From assembly GCA_951802425.1 (NCBI GenBank), contig OX637798.1, positions 2,108,001-2,172,000 on the forward strand: DNA of 64,000 nt, in the 5' to 3' direction. Position numbers and translations under genes: made by a program. The notes under the pieces were generated by a model. That model was not told the origin of the DNA. It did no database searches and worked only from the letters and a program-made list of their open reading frames with translations. Within the stretch, counting starts at the first letter, position 1. Every line of letters starts with the position of its first letter. This DNA comes from Clavaria fumosa. Taxonomy: Eukaryota; Basidiomycota; Agaricomycetes; Agaricales; Clavariaceae. Below, piece by piece: positions 20,044-30,919 of this stretch.

Positions 20044-23000
20044 ATGGGTTACACCCGTATAGCCGCGCAGAAGAAGCACAACAGGAAGGGAGGAGAAACT
20101 CCTCCCTTGGTAGGACCTCTGCGTGACACAGGCGTCGCGCGGCCAGAGGGAATAGGACCCTCTGTCGAGCCCAGCAGTGAACCCCCGCTAAGGGCTGACG
20201 TGGCATCACCGGCCCCTGATGACGGCGTTAGGTCTGAAACGCCGTCGACACGTGGCAATCGCCACGAGGAGGGCGCCACAACGTGCCAAGTCACTGGCGA
20301 AGCACCATTGTTTGAGAAGGCCGGACCTTCAAAAGGAAAGGGCAGAGAGCCCTTAGAAACCCGCGAGAGGTGGCCGCGAGAGCGGTCAAGCTCGCGGGCT
20401 CCCTCCAATAGTGGAGATGAGCCCACAGCGATAGTGCGAGCTAATGCTGTAGCCGAGAGACTCTCAGACATTCAGGCGGAACTTTCCCGCCAGGACGAAG
20501 AGTTTGAGGCTCTTGTAAGGGCGATGAAAAATCGCCAAGCCACTACAGTGTACTGGCACCATTTTGCACACCAAATACAATCTACCCTCCCCATATGTGT
20601 TTTGCTTCCTCATGCCAAAAAGCAAAGAGACAGATTGTTTCTAAGTGGCCTTAGGAGCTTTGACTGATTTTTCCAGATTTTTATGGGTAAATGCAAGGTA
20701 TATACAATGAAAATGAAATGTGAAACCATGGCAAGCAGAAAACAGCCATTTTGCACAGCTGTGGGAACCATCAACATAAGGCTAATCACTCTTGTCATCC
20801 GAATCTTCTGGGTCACCACTTGGTCCTGGATGCATGCTCAACCCATCTGAGGCTGGCTTTGGTTTCCAAGGGCATTTTGGCTTCACAGGAAGGTCCTTCA
20901 CCAGCACCCCTTCCTGTCATGGTAATGAAAAAAGGAAGTGTGTTCAAGGCACATCAACAAAGGTTTTGTTCTAAATCACACAGTTTTGCTGCTATCACCT
21001 CCAAGTATAGACAAGTTATATTCAGAAGCATATCTCCTTTCCATCAAACATGTTGTTTTTACTGAGAAAGTCGGCAGGCAGGTAACACTTTCATCTCAAA
21101 AGTATGTATATCACCAAAATCATACCTTCAAAGGGTAATTCGAATCACAGCATTGTAACCATCTCTCAGATTTTCTTGAAAATTGTTGGAAATATTGACA
21201 TGATGACTTGCATGCTGGAGAAAATTTTAGATGAATATCAGACTGAAATTGAGCAAGTTTTTCTATTGGTGTGTAAAACGGTGGCAGTGTGCAAAATGGT
21301 GCTGGTACACTGTATTCGGCAATGGCTAAGTGAGGAGGCTACCCACGTTAGGCAGGTGCTGGACTTGCTAGATGAGCAGGGAACCGCGCTAGCGGCTCCC
21401 TTACAGTGGCAACGCTGTGATTCGGTGGAACCCGAAGCAGGGCCTGCCCCGCCGAGTCAGGCGCCAGCCAACCGCGAGGAAGGGTGGCGAAGGGAGAACC
21501 ATGCGGACGGTTCTCGAACCCCTGGCGAACCAGGAATGGAGGGCGGTAGCCCTCGAGAAATAGCGGGGCCGGAGCCGTGGCTTATGTCGCACTACCAACA
21601 GCTGGGTCAGTGAGAGCCAACGGGCTGGATGGGTCCATTCGGATGGATGGAACCGCCCCAGAAGGAGCGGGAGATTACTCGGGAGGTGTCCCCAAGTTCT
21701 ACAAACTACCAGAGCGATGTATTACATCGCTACCTCGTGATGATATGAGATAAAACCTTGCTATTGCCTGAGGCAATAGCTGAGATTAGGGGGATTAAGA
21801 TTGACCCCCCTGAGCTTTATGACGGACGAGACGACCTCGTCGTCTGGGAAAGGTGGCTCAATGGCCTCCTTAATTACTTCTACTTCTATAGAGTAGTCGG
21901 CCTGCAGTTGGAGCACCAACACGTTATGCTAGCGGGGTCACGTTTAAGCAGAATAGCTGCTACTTGGTATACCCAAGAAGTAACGGGTCTATCCCATGCT
22001 CCTCGAAGGTGGACCTTCGAGGAATTGATAACCGCTATGTTTAAGCGGTTCCTGACTGAGGTAACGGCGCAGAAGGCAGTGGATGCCTTCTATCAGGTGA
22101 AGTTTACAAAGGCGAAGGGCGCCTTGGGCTTCTGGAACGAATTGGCCCAGGCGGCGGAGAGAATGCTCACCCCGCCTGACGCCAGTACGATGAAAAGGCA
22201 GTTCCTTAACGGACTGCCTAACGAGATGGTGGAGGCCATCTTCAAAACTCGTGCGATTAGCGTCGAGTTATCCTCGGTTGAGGATATTATCGACGCTAGT
22301 CGCCAAGTGGAAGCGACCCTCCACTACCTCCAGCAGCGGAGGGCGGTGCCTTCGGTAGGGAACCAGGCAGGTCCCAAAGGAAACCCGCCTACAGGCAGAG
22401 TGCCTGTGGGGCAGAGGTTTGTGAGACTGTGGCCGTATCGGCTGCACACAGACCGTAGGCCAGGGGAACCTGTTCCCCTGCGGATCGACCGCACGCGAGA
22501 CGAGTGCGTGCAAACCGGAGGAAGCAAACCCCGGCTAGAACCGCCTAAGGCGGTGCCCAAGATTGGGGTACGAGGCAGAGAGGAGCAGAAAGCTCCTCTA
22601 ACATGCTATATGTGCGGGAAAGCAGGGCACTACGCGAATGTGTGCCCTCAGTCACAGCGAAAGCCAGAGGCTTTGAGGGGAAATGTAAGGAACTACGCCT
22701 TACAAGAGGAGCCGGGCGAGTTGGAGCCCGAGGAACTGCCGGAAACACTGGCGGTTGAAAGCGAGGAGCCGGAGGGTGAAGCCCTACCGGAGGAAGTCGC
22801 GGAAGACGACTACGCTGGTTGCGGGGACCAGTACGATTCGGACGAGCTCTTCGTCCTTGAAGAGCTCGAGGAGGAGGCGGAAAGCGACCAGGTCGCTGGA
22901 ATCTGGGAATTAGAAGAGGACGAAGTCCTCTACACGACAGAAGTACGCGTCGGCCATGTCGACGACAGGCCATTTCGGGCGCACGTCCGGAAGGAGCGGA

Positions 23001-26000
23001 CGGGATCACGCCCGGTAGTGACAAAGGAGGCTAAGCAATGCCTCGCGGCCTACATCACCGTGAATGGTGTAAAAGCGTATACGCTTTTCGATTCTGGAAG
23101 TACCCCGGACCTGATGAGCCCGGACTTTGCCCGGGTGACGAAGGTACCAACCTTCCAACTGGATAATCCAGTTCCTATCCAACTCGGCTGTATCGGCAGC
23201 CGATCGACGATCACACACAGATGCCGTGTAGTGGTGGATTTGGGAGGAATACTGGTGGAGGACCAGTATTTTGATATAGCGAACATCGACCGCTATGATA
23301 TCATAGTTGGAACGGTGTTCATGTATGACCGCCGTGTGATACTGGATGTGCACCAACGTGCAATCCGGATTGGCGAAGGGAAGGAAAAAACCCTTCAGGC
23401 GATGTCACCCAGTGAGGAGATGGAAGCATTATGTGTCTGTATATCGGCTAAGAATGCGCCGAGGAAGGGAGCTCGAAAGAGCTGACTACACTCGGGCCCC
23501 CGGGATGCGGGTGAGCCCTGGAAGGGGGGAGAGGCTAACGCCTCTGTAAAGATAGACGATGCCTACCTCGAAGGCAGGCGTGAGTACTGGTTTAACCAGT
23601 ACGCTGAGCTCTTTGGGGGAGTTCCCCCCAGACCGCCGCCGTTTCGGGCGGTGAACCACCGTATACCCTTAATAGACGAAAAGCAAGTCTATAATTATTA
23701 CCTGCCTCAGTGTGCTGAGGCATTTAAGGAACAATTCCTTGAGAAAGTGAACCGTTATATTACTAACGGTTGGTGGGAAGCAGGAGTGGCATCGCAAGCA
23801 GCTCCTATGTTATGCATACCAAAAAGCAGCCAGAACCCGCTGCTACGGACAGTCGTGGACTGTCGGAAATGGAAACGGAATGCGAACACAGTACGGGATA
23901 TTACCCCGTTGCCTGATCAGGATCAGATCAGGCAGGACGTGGCTAGAGCCGCGTATAGGTCAAAGATTGACCTATCGGACGCGTACAAGCAAGTACGCGT
24001 AGAGCCTGAGGACGTGTGGAAGACGGTGTTCGCGACCGTCTTGGGCACCATGTTCTCACAGGTGATGCAGATAGGGGATTGTAATGCCCCTGCTACCTTC
24101 CAGCGCCTGATGACGCACATATTTCATCATCAATTGGGAAAGTATGTGCATGTGTACTTAGACGATGTATTCGTCTTCTCCAAGACCTTGGAGGACCATG
24201 AGTGTCACTTAAAGATGGTCTTTGAGACCCTCAAAGGCGCGAGCCTTTTCTTGAGCAAGAAGAAGTGCTCATTATACGCAAAGAGCGTAGATTGCTTAGG
24301 GCATATTATAGATGCCCGAGGAATCCACATCACAGTGGATAAAATGGATAAAATCCATAACTGGAAAATGCCGACAAGCGTTAACGAGGTGCAGAGGTTC
24401 CTCGGATTAGTACAGTACATCGGACAGTTCATGCCTGATCTGTCCACTTACACTGGCCCTTTGGCTAGTCTGTGTAGTGAAACACGAACGTTTCACTGGA
24501 GACCACTCCATGACAAGTGCATGGAGATGATTAAGGCATTGGCATGTAAAACGCCAATATTATGCCCGGTAGACACGGCAGTACAGGAGCCAATCTGGCT
24601 CATGTGCGACGCGTCAGTGTCGGGCGTAGGGGCCATGTATGGCCAGGGAAAGACATGGGAAACCTGCCATCCGGCGGGGTTTATGTCTAAAAGGTTTAGC
24701 CCGGCCCAGTTTAGTTACAAAACCTGGGACCGGGAGGCCTTAGCGATTGTCGAATCGCTACAGAAATGGGAGGATAAACTCCTCGGTAGACGAATCAACA
24801 TGGTCACAGACCACGAAGCGCTGGGGTTCTTTAAGAACCAAATGCACTTGTCTGGCCGGCAGGCCAGGTGGATGGAATATATGGAGAGGTTTAACTGCTC
24901 CATCACTTACATTAAAGGCAAGAGCAACAAAGTTGCGGATGGCCTTTCGCGTTACCATATGAGTGACGCGATGGATGAGATTCATCCGGATCACGAGTAC
25001 GTAAAGGCGGACGTTCGCCTTGACCCTGAAGGGGATGAGTTGCCCCGCAGATGCCTGGAGGAGGTGCGCGCACTACGAGTACGCGCACCTGCTGCGGACC
25101 AGGACCGAGCAGGAGCAACCGCCGCCTATGCCCCAAGTGGATGGGGATGTGAGGGACGAGACGCTCGTGCCCTTAAGGCCCCGCGTGGAAGGGGGGGATA
25201 GCAGGATGCTGCAAAGCATCCATGACAGCTATGAACAGGATCGCCTGTTCAAAATAATTTTGGAGAAACCAGGAAACTACACCGGTTTTAAGATCAGGGA
25301 TGACCTGATCTTAGCTGAGAATAAAAAAGGAGACGAGGTGCTCTGTGTGCCTCATACCCTTCATGAAGGGAAAAGCATCCCTGGGAGAATAATCCAGGAA
25401 GCCCATGCAGTCCTAGGACACATGGGGTCGCGGATAACGATGGATTACGTCCGCCGTTACTACTGGTGGCCATCGGTGTCTAAAGACATCGATAAGTTTT
25501 GCTCGTCGTGCGGCGTGTGCCAGACGAGCAAGACTTCCCCTCAGAAGCCGCAGGGGCTTCTACACACCCTTCTGATCCCCAGGCGGCCCTGGGAATCAAT
25601 AGGAATGGACTTCGTAGGTCCATTTCCTATGTCGAAAGAGGCAGACTACCTCTGGGTGGTGATCTGCCACCTCACTTCACTGGTACACCTAGTACCAGTT
25701 ACCGTTTCGGTAACAGCAGCAGAGCTAGCCTGGCTCTTCCTAACCCATGTAGTGAGACTGCATGAGTTGCCAGGATCGATTGTGTCCGATCATGATCTGA
25801 GATTTACATCTGCCTTTTGGCAGGAAACACACCGACTACTCGGTGTCAAGCTGTGGATGTCCACAGCTTTCCATCCGCAGACGGATGGAGCGATGGAACG
25901 GTCGATCCGATCCGTGTCTCAGATCCTCCGATCAGTGGTCCAACCGGACCAGACAGACTGGGCGGAGCGAATCCCAATGGTCGAATTTGCCATTAATGCG

Positions 26001-26723
26001 TCAATAAGCGTGTTGACGGGGCTTGCCCCGTTTGAGCTCACCTATGGGTACATGCCCCAGATGATGGCAGAGTTGCCAGATGACCTCCGGGCAGTGCCCA
26101 GAGGGGTACGGATGTTCGCAGAGAAAGCCGCGCTCAACCTTGCAATGGCGCACGACGCGATTATAGAAAGTCGCGTCCACCAAATGTTTTATGCTAACCA
26201 GCGTAGACGGGCAGAGCACCCGTTTAGAGAGGGAGAATTAGTCTACCTCTCAACGGAGAACTTGAATCTCCCTAAAAAACGAGCTAGAAAGCTCATGCTG
26301 AAGTTTATTGGGCCATACCCAATACGGTCATATAGACCGGAATCGTCTACGTACGAGCTGGAGCTCCCCGACTCGCTAAAGTCGAGGAGAATCCACCCGA
26401 CGTTCCATGTCAGCCGGTTGCGGCGACATGAACCAAATGACGATGCGTTGTTTCTGCATCGTGAAGTGAAAGTCTTTTATGACTTTGGTGTGGATCCAAA
26501 GGAGGAATGGCTAGTAGATGCCATTATTGGCCATAGGTGGGAAGGCCGCCACCTGGAATGCGAGGTTCGATGGAACCTCGGGGATACGACCTAGGAGCCG
26601 TACATGGGGGTCAAAGAGCTGGCTGCTCTAGACCATTACCTTGAACTACAAGGTGTAGACTCGTGGAGGGCGCTACCTAGGCACCCTCGAGCAGAGCGCA
26701 GACAGAGCGCCCGCACGGAGTAG
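20044..26723 (+). pseudogene. gag-pol of chromovirus G3, closed by stops and a MITE
   Basis: First in-frame ATG after the LTR is at 20044. A long Pro/Glu/Arg-rich N-terminal part is split by the MITE (20546-21312), then gag proper (DGRDDLVVWERWL, ~21.82 kb), CCHC knuckle CYMCGKAGHYANVC (~22.61 kb), protease LFDSGSTPDLM (~23.08 kb), RT YLDDVFVFS (~24.16 kb), RNase H, integrase (MDFVGPF, VSDHDLRF, TDGAMERS) and chromodomain (EWLVDAIIGHRWEGRHL). In-frame stops: TGA at 21611, one near 21.75 kb, TGA at 23483, and a TAG at 26592 inside the chromodomain at the conserved Trp of TWEP. A frameshift lies between RNase H and integrase, about 25.05-25.2 kb. All blocks are otherwise well preserved, so the element is dead but fairly recent. 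Confidence 0.88.
20546..21312. mobile_element. TA-flanked MITE (767 bp) in gag of G3
   Basis: The ends are inverted repeats beginning CAGTGTACTGGCACCATTTT on the left and, in reverse complement, CAGTGTACCAGCACCATTTT on the right, flanked by TA on both sides (20544-20545, 21313-21314). Removing the element with one TA joins the two parts of the gag frame exactly. TA duplication and CAGTGTAC ends suit the Tc1/mariner group, perhaps pogo-like. No transposase is encoded. Confidence 0.85.
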
Positions 26724-26857
26724 TAAACGCGATCGAGCCAGACCACTGGGTCGTTAGCCACAGTGACTAAGTCACGTGGTGGCTCCACCATAAGGTACAA
26801 AACCTTAAGAGGGCCTGCCCTCTTTTTCTCTTTTTTCCTCATCAGCCATTTGTTACA

Positions 26858-28984
26858 ATGGATGATCCGATGGGGGAAACCCCATCTCCTCGCACTACCT
26901 GCGCTGCCGCTGCTACCGCCGCCATCCCTGGCCTTGCGCCAGGGAACTCGCTGCCGACGAGCATCGTCAGAATGGCTGGGTTGTCCCAGCTGTCATTGTC
27001 GCAAGGGGAGGAAACTCTCCCCTGGGTCCAGGATCGCATGATCCATGCGATCACCCATGGATCCCGGTGCACTCAGTGTATCGGATTCCATCGTCACATC
27101 TTCGAGTCGCTGCTGCACTCGGACGAAGCGTTTCAACAAATGCTTAAGGAAGCGCAGGAAAGCGCTAAGCGTGAGCTCGAGCCGGAGCTCGGAATGATAC
27201 AACGCAAGTTGGATGACTTGCATGAAGAGTATGAGAAGGGCAATGCCCTTTGCGCCGGGCACTGGCAAAAGCTTGAAAAAGCTTACGATAGCCTGGATAA
27301 GGTCGAGGCCGACCTTAGAAAGGCGAAGGAGAAGGTTCTCTCCTTGACAGAAAAGTTGGCAAGCACCAACGAGGAGCTCACCGCGGTGCGAACAGTGGCG
27401 AATGGGAAGGGACCTGACAGGGATCCCTTGGAGCGGGACCCTAAAAGGGCCCGCACTGCTGTCTCATACGCGGACATAGCGCCGCCTATGGGAGACGTGG
27501 ATGTCCCCATGAACATTGAGGAGGGGTATCCCCCTCTTCCACCTGCTGGTGTTAGCCAGCAGAACCCCGATGCCTCACTGAGGCATAAACGAACGTTTGC
27601 GGAGACGGTGCTTGCGCCTCCGACAAGGGGTTATCCCTTTAATGCCCCCCGCCCGGACAGGGCTCTGGATGGCTATCCCTGGCCATCGGGGATGTCCGTC
27701 AAGCCCGGGGCGTGGGCTGTCGAGTTGAAGACAGTTGAAGAGGTGATAGCCCTCAACCAGCAGGCGCACCATGGAGCGCCTGACGGCAGTTATGATATGA
27801 CTGCCATAATGAAGATGCGATGGGCCGTTAAGGAGGCCCAGAAGAACACGGCAGCGGGAAAGCTGCCTATGCCAGTTGAGGACTGGCTGTTGAGGAACTG
27901 GAGAGTTCCTGCCGGCATCGAGAAATCGGCAGACTGGGTGGCATGCCATCTGCAGGGGCAGATGTTGCGAGAGAGCGGAGGGATGGGCGACCCATCCCTG
28001 AGGGCAGGACCCTTGGAAGTCGCAGGAGGGGGAGCACCCTCCTATCCGTCGTACCAGACATTGCCGCTGACAGTGGCAAGAGTGGTTGCGCCTCCCATTA
28101 GGGAGTTTGTAGAGACTGGGGAGCCATTGCTCCCCCAAGAGCTGTGGCTCTCCTTTGTAGGGGAGAAGGGAGAAATTCCCCCTATGAACCCGAAAGGCGA
28201 CAGAGGCGCAGTGTCAGACCTGCGCTGCTGGGCCGCCGACATAAGGATGGGCAGAGCGGCCGTCCTTGGTATTGATAAGGACGGGGACTCACCCCTGTCC
28301 TTTGCACGTAAGGTGGCCATTTGGCGTACCATAATGGCGTGCGCACCATCCCGGGCCTGAATGCGGCGCCCATTCCTAGCAATGGCTGTAGCCCTCTTTG
28401 TGTCAAAGGGGGCGTACGCGCAGGCCATTAAAGGGAGAGTCCTCCCTGCACGACGTTCCAGGCACTGGAACACAAAGATAATGCCAACCGTCGCGCAGAC
28501 GATTGAGGCGTTTGTAGATGCCGGAGTCTCTGTTGGGGAAACGGAGCTCTGGGACGAGTTTGTACTCGCGTGGGCACGCGAGTACGTGCGAAAGGGGAAT
28601 GCCCCCTTGGACGATGATATCCAGCTAGTGCTGGGTGAACAGGAGAAGCCTCCCATACCGCCCCGGACATATGCACTGCTAGAGTGCATAGGGCGCGGGG
28701 CGCGTCCGTGCCATCTTCGGTTAAGCGAGAAGGCGGGAGACGAATGGAGGGGCGATGTGCCCCTGGAAGACGGTGGAAGCATGTCCACCGTTAGAAACCC
28801 CCTAGGGCTACCTATTGGGGGTTTAACAATATCCCAGACAGAGGGTGCAGGGCCCTCTCAAAAACAAAAGAAAGTGGCTAAGTCATCAGCCGCTAAGGCC
28901 GCGAAGGGGCCTGTTGTGTCGTCGCCCGACTGGAGTGATGACGAGGGCGAGCCGCTGTGCGACTACGAGCAGGGCTCGGACTAA
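26858..28984 (+). pseudogene. Third ORF of chromovirus G3 (env position), unknown protein with one TGA
   Basis: A separate frame begins about 135 bp after pol and runs 708 codons with a single in-frame TGA at 28358-28360. I do not recognise the family. Visible features: a Cys/His group CTQCIGFHRH near residue 72 that could bind zinc; a strong heptad coiled coil (~residues 95-180, EKLASTNEELTAV at its end); a basic-acidic linker with KRARTA; a Pro-rich middle; and an acidic end (DWSDDEGEPLCDYEQGSD). There is no signal peptide or convincing membrane segment, so it is not an env glycoprotein. Its place between pol and the 3' LTR, and its conservation to one nonsense codon, say it belongs to the element. 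An accessory or gag-like nucleic-acid-binding role is a guess. Confidence 0.65.
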
Positions 28985-29282
28985 GCGTCCAAGCCCTTTA
29001 AAAACATATGCCTACCCCGCAGGACGAGACAGTGGCACTTGGGGCACCCCCCACCGGGGCGTGCCGCTCGTGACACGCTGTCCAACTGGGGGCAGGTCGC
29101 GCAGACCACCGGGTAGGACCCGTCAGCACCAGGCGAAGGCCCCAGGAGGGGATCGCGCCCGGTGACATGGCGGTAACCCTGCCCAAGGGGGATGCGCCCC
29201 TTGTAACGCTATTCTACTTCTGCTTGTCGTCCCGCACTGCCTGCGCGTTGCCTCTGGTTGGGGCCTCTCCGGAGGGGGAGGG

Positions 29283-29509
29283 TGTAAGGCTATAGGCCTT
29301 TTCTATTCTTTTATTACATAATATACATACTATAATAGTCTACTAGCATAGCCGCTTAGGCCATGCTTACATCAGCGGCCCCTAGAGGGCCGCTCGCCTA
29401 TATATATATCGTGTTGTGACTGTACAGAGAGGGTAGATCCCTCTACATAGAACTACCATACTCAATATACAGTTGAGTCCAGTTCTTTTGAGGGATAGAA
29501 AGCATTACA
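29283..29509 (+). repeat. 3' LTR of G3
   Basis: 227 bp, preceded by the purine tract at 29269-29282 and followed by the target duplication GTCTT. Confidence 0.92.
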
Positions 29510-29970
29510 GTCTTATTGGGAGATGATTGTCAAACAGCTGTAAAATGGAACCTGTTCACATTTTACTGCACTACTGAGATCTATTTTCAACCATTCCTCC
29601 TTGGTCGCAGTACCTGTTTCTTTGCATCCATGGAGGCCCTCTGTCTGGCCCTGGTCCTATATAGTGACTTGGACCTTTCCTCATCCTTTTCACCCCCCAC
29701 CCATCTCCTTTTCTGTAGGCTGGGTTCTGCCTCATTATGGATCTCAACTACCACATGAGTGGCAGGATGATCACCACTTTCTACCCCAACCCCCTCAGCA
29801 CCATCACACTGTTCAATATCCACCTTCTTCCACAGACTGGATTCTTCTGCATCGGTGGTTGGGGGAACAGAAGCATTGACCCTATCATCATCCCCATCAT
29901 CACTCTGCCCATCATTATCTGACTCCTGTGAGCCAGATTCCTCACTTTATACTCTATTGCTGCTAATATC
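29510..29970. other. Right half of the G3 target; acidic minus-strand reading frame
   Basis: On the minus strand about 119 codons are open between stops (29587-29948), very rich in Asp/Glu/Ser (QESDNDGQSDDGDDD) followed by a basic end (KKQVLRPRRNG). There is no ATG start, no introns can be placed and no family is recognised. It may be a shred of a transposon or host gene. From ~29.97 kb the sequence becomes the G-alpha remnant. Confidence 0.3.
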
Positions 29971-30680
29971 CATATCCTATGCACACAGATACCATCAATG
30001 CCGAATGGGCAAAACGAAGGCCAATGCGTACGATGACTGAAGTAAGGTGGAAGAAGAAGGGGCATGGCTCGGGGGAGTGTTTCCGTTGTATCTCCCTGAA
30101 GTGCTGCTGGAAGTCTTGAGAAGGCAACCATCAAACAATAAGGAAAGAAGCGAAATGAAATGGGATAGAATGACACGAACACTTGGTCGCAGTAGGCAGG
30201 TCGTTCTTCCGATCGCCAAAGCTGGGCACGCTGTCCTTGATGCAGACGCCGCGGCGCAGCTTCGAGTCGAGGATGTCGCACTTGTTGAGGAAGAGCATCA
30301 TCTGCGTTTGCGCTAGCCAATTGCACGCGCATACCGCCTGCCACTGCAGGTAGCTGTCCTCGAGCCTGTTCACGCGCCGGTCCTCCTCGAGCTTCCCGTC
30401 GAAGCATGAGATGGGCGCGAGGAAGATGATCGCGTTCATGTCGTCGAAGGAGGAGTACCATACCACGCGCTGGCGCACTGTGAAGATGTGGGGGGAGTTG
30501 GTCAGCCGGCCTGGACACCCTCGGGTATAAGTGGTACGCACGGATGACCGGGTCCCGCCCACATTGTACATGAGCCACTCCTGGCCAACCCTGCGACCTG
30601 TATCGATTCAACGGAGGGGCAGTCAGAATGGGGGCCGCTTTCAAAGGGAGGGGGGGAGAAATAAAGAGAATGGAACGCAC
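29971..30680 (-). pseudogene. G-alpha remnant (copy A2), split by a copia element
   Basis: On the minus strand the sequence continues from 35370-35329 across the copia insertion. Readable pieces are YNVGGTRSS (switch II DVGGxRS with D changed to N), NAIIFLAPISCFDGKLEEDR, LFLNKCDILDSKL and FGDRKNDLPTATK. The final C-terminal exon is missing because homology with the other copies starts only at about 29.97 kb. It matches 51.92-52.66 kb closely. Truncated at both ends and interrupted, so non-functional. Confidence 0.8.
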
Positions 30681-30912
30681 TAAAGAAATTAAGGCTAATG
30701 TAGTTCTGTTAGCTCAGTCGTAGTACGGACTGAGTATCAAGCTACCTAATGTAGTTCTGTTCTACATTAGGACATCAGAAAATGTAAAATGGGTGATGAA
30801 AAACAATAAGACTCACAGCTCAGTTGTAGTATGGACTGAGCTGTACAAGCGCAAAGTGCAATACCCAAATAGGCAAATGAGATTACGTAAGGTGGCCAGT
30901 TGATTACTGTCA
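30681..30912 (-). repeat. 3' LTR of copia C1
   Basis: 232 bp; paired with 35097-35328. It contains an internal repeat of AGCTCAGT(C/T)GTAGTA...GACTGAG. Confidence 0.92.
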
Positions 30913-30919
30913 CTCCCCT

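Larger units (their letters stand above)
19779..29509 (+). mobile_element. Chromovirus with third ORF (element G3), 9731 bp
   Basis: LTRs of 227 bp (TGTAAGG...ATTACA) at both ends are flanked by the 5-bp duplication GTCTT (19774-19778 and 29510-29514), so this is a complete insertion. The order is LTR, gag-pol with chromodomain, a separate third ORF, a purine tract (GGAGGGGGAGGG) and LTR. The LTRs differ at 6 positions. It carries a 767-bp MITE in gag. It is unrelated to the G1/G2 family at the LTRs. Confidence 0.92.

Noticed and set aside
26858..28984. env-like glycoprotein (errantivirus-type) in G3
   Set aside because: No signal peptide, no convincing transmembrane segment and no cysteine pattern; kept as unknown third ORF.
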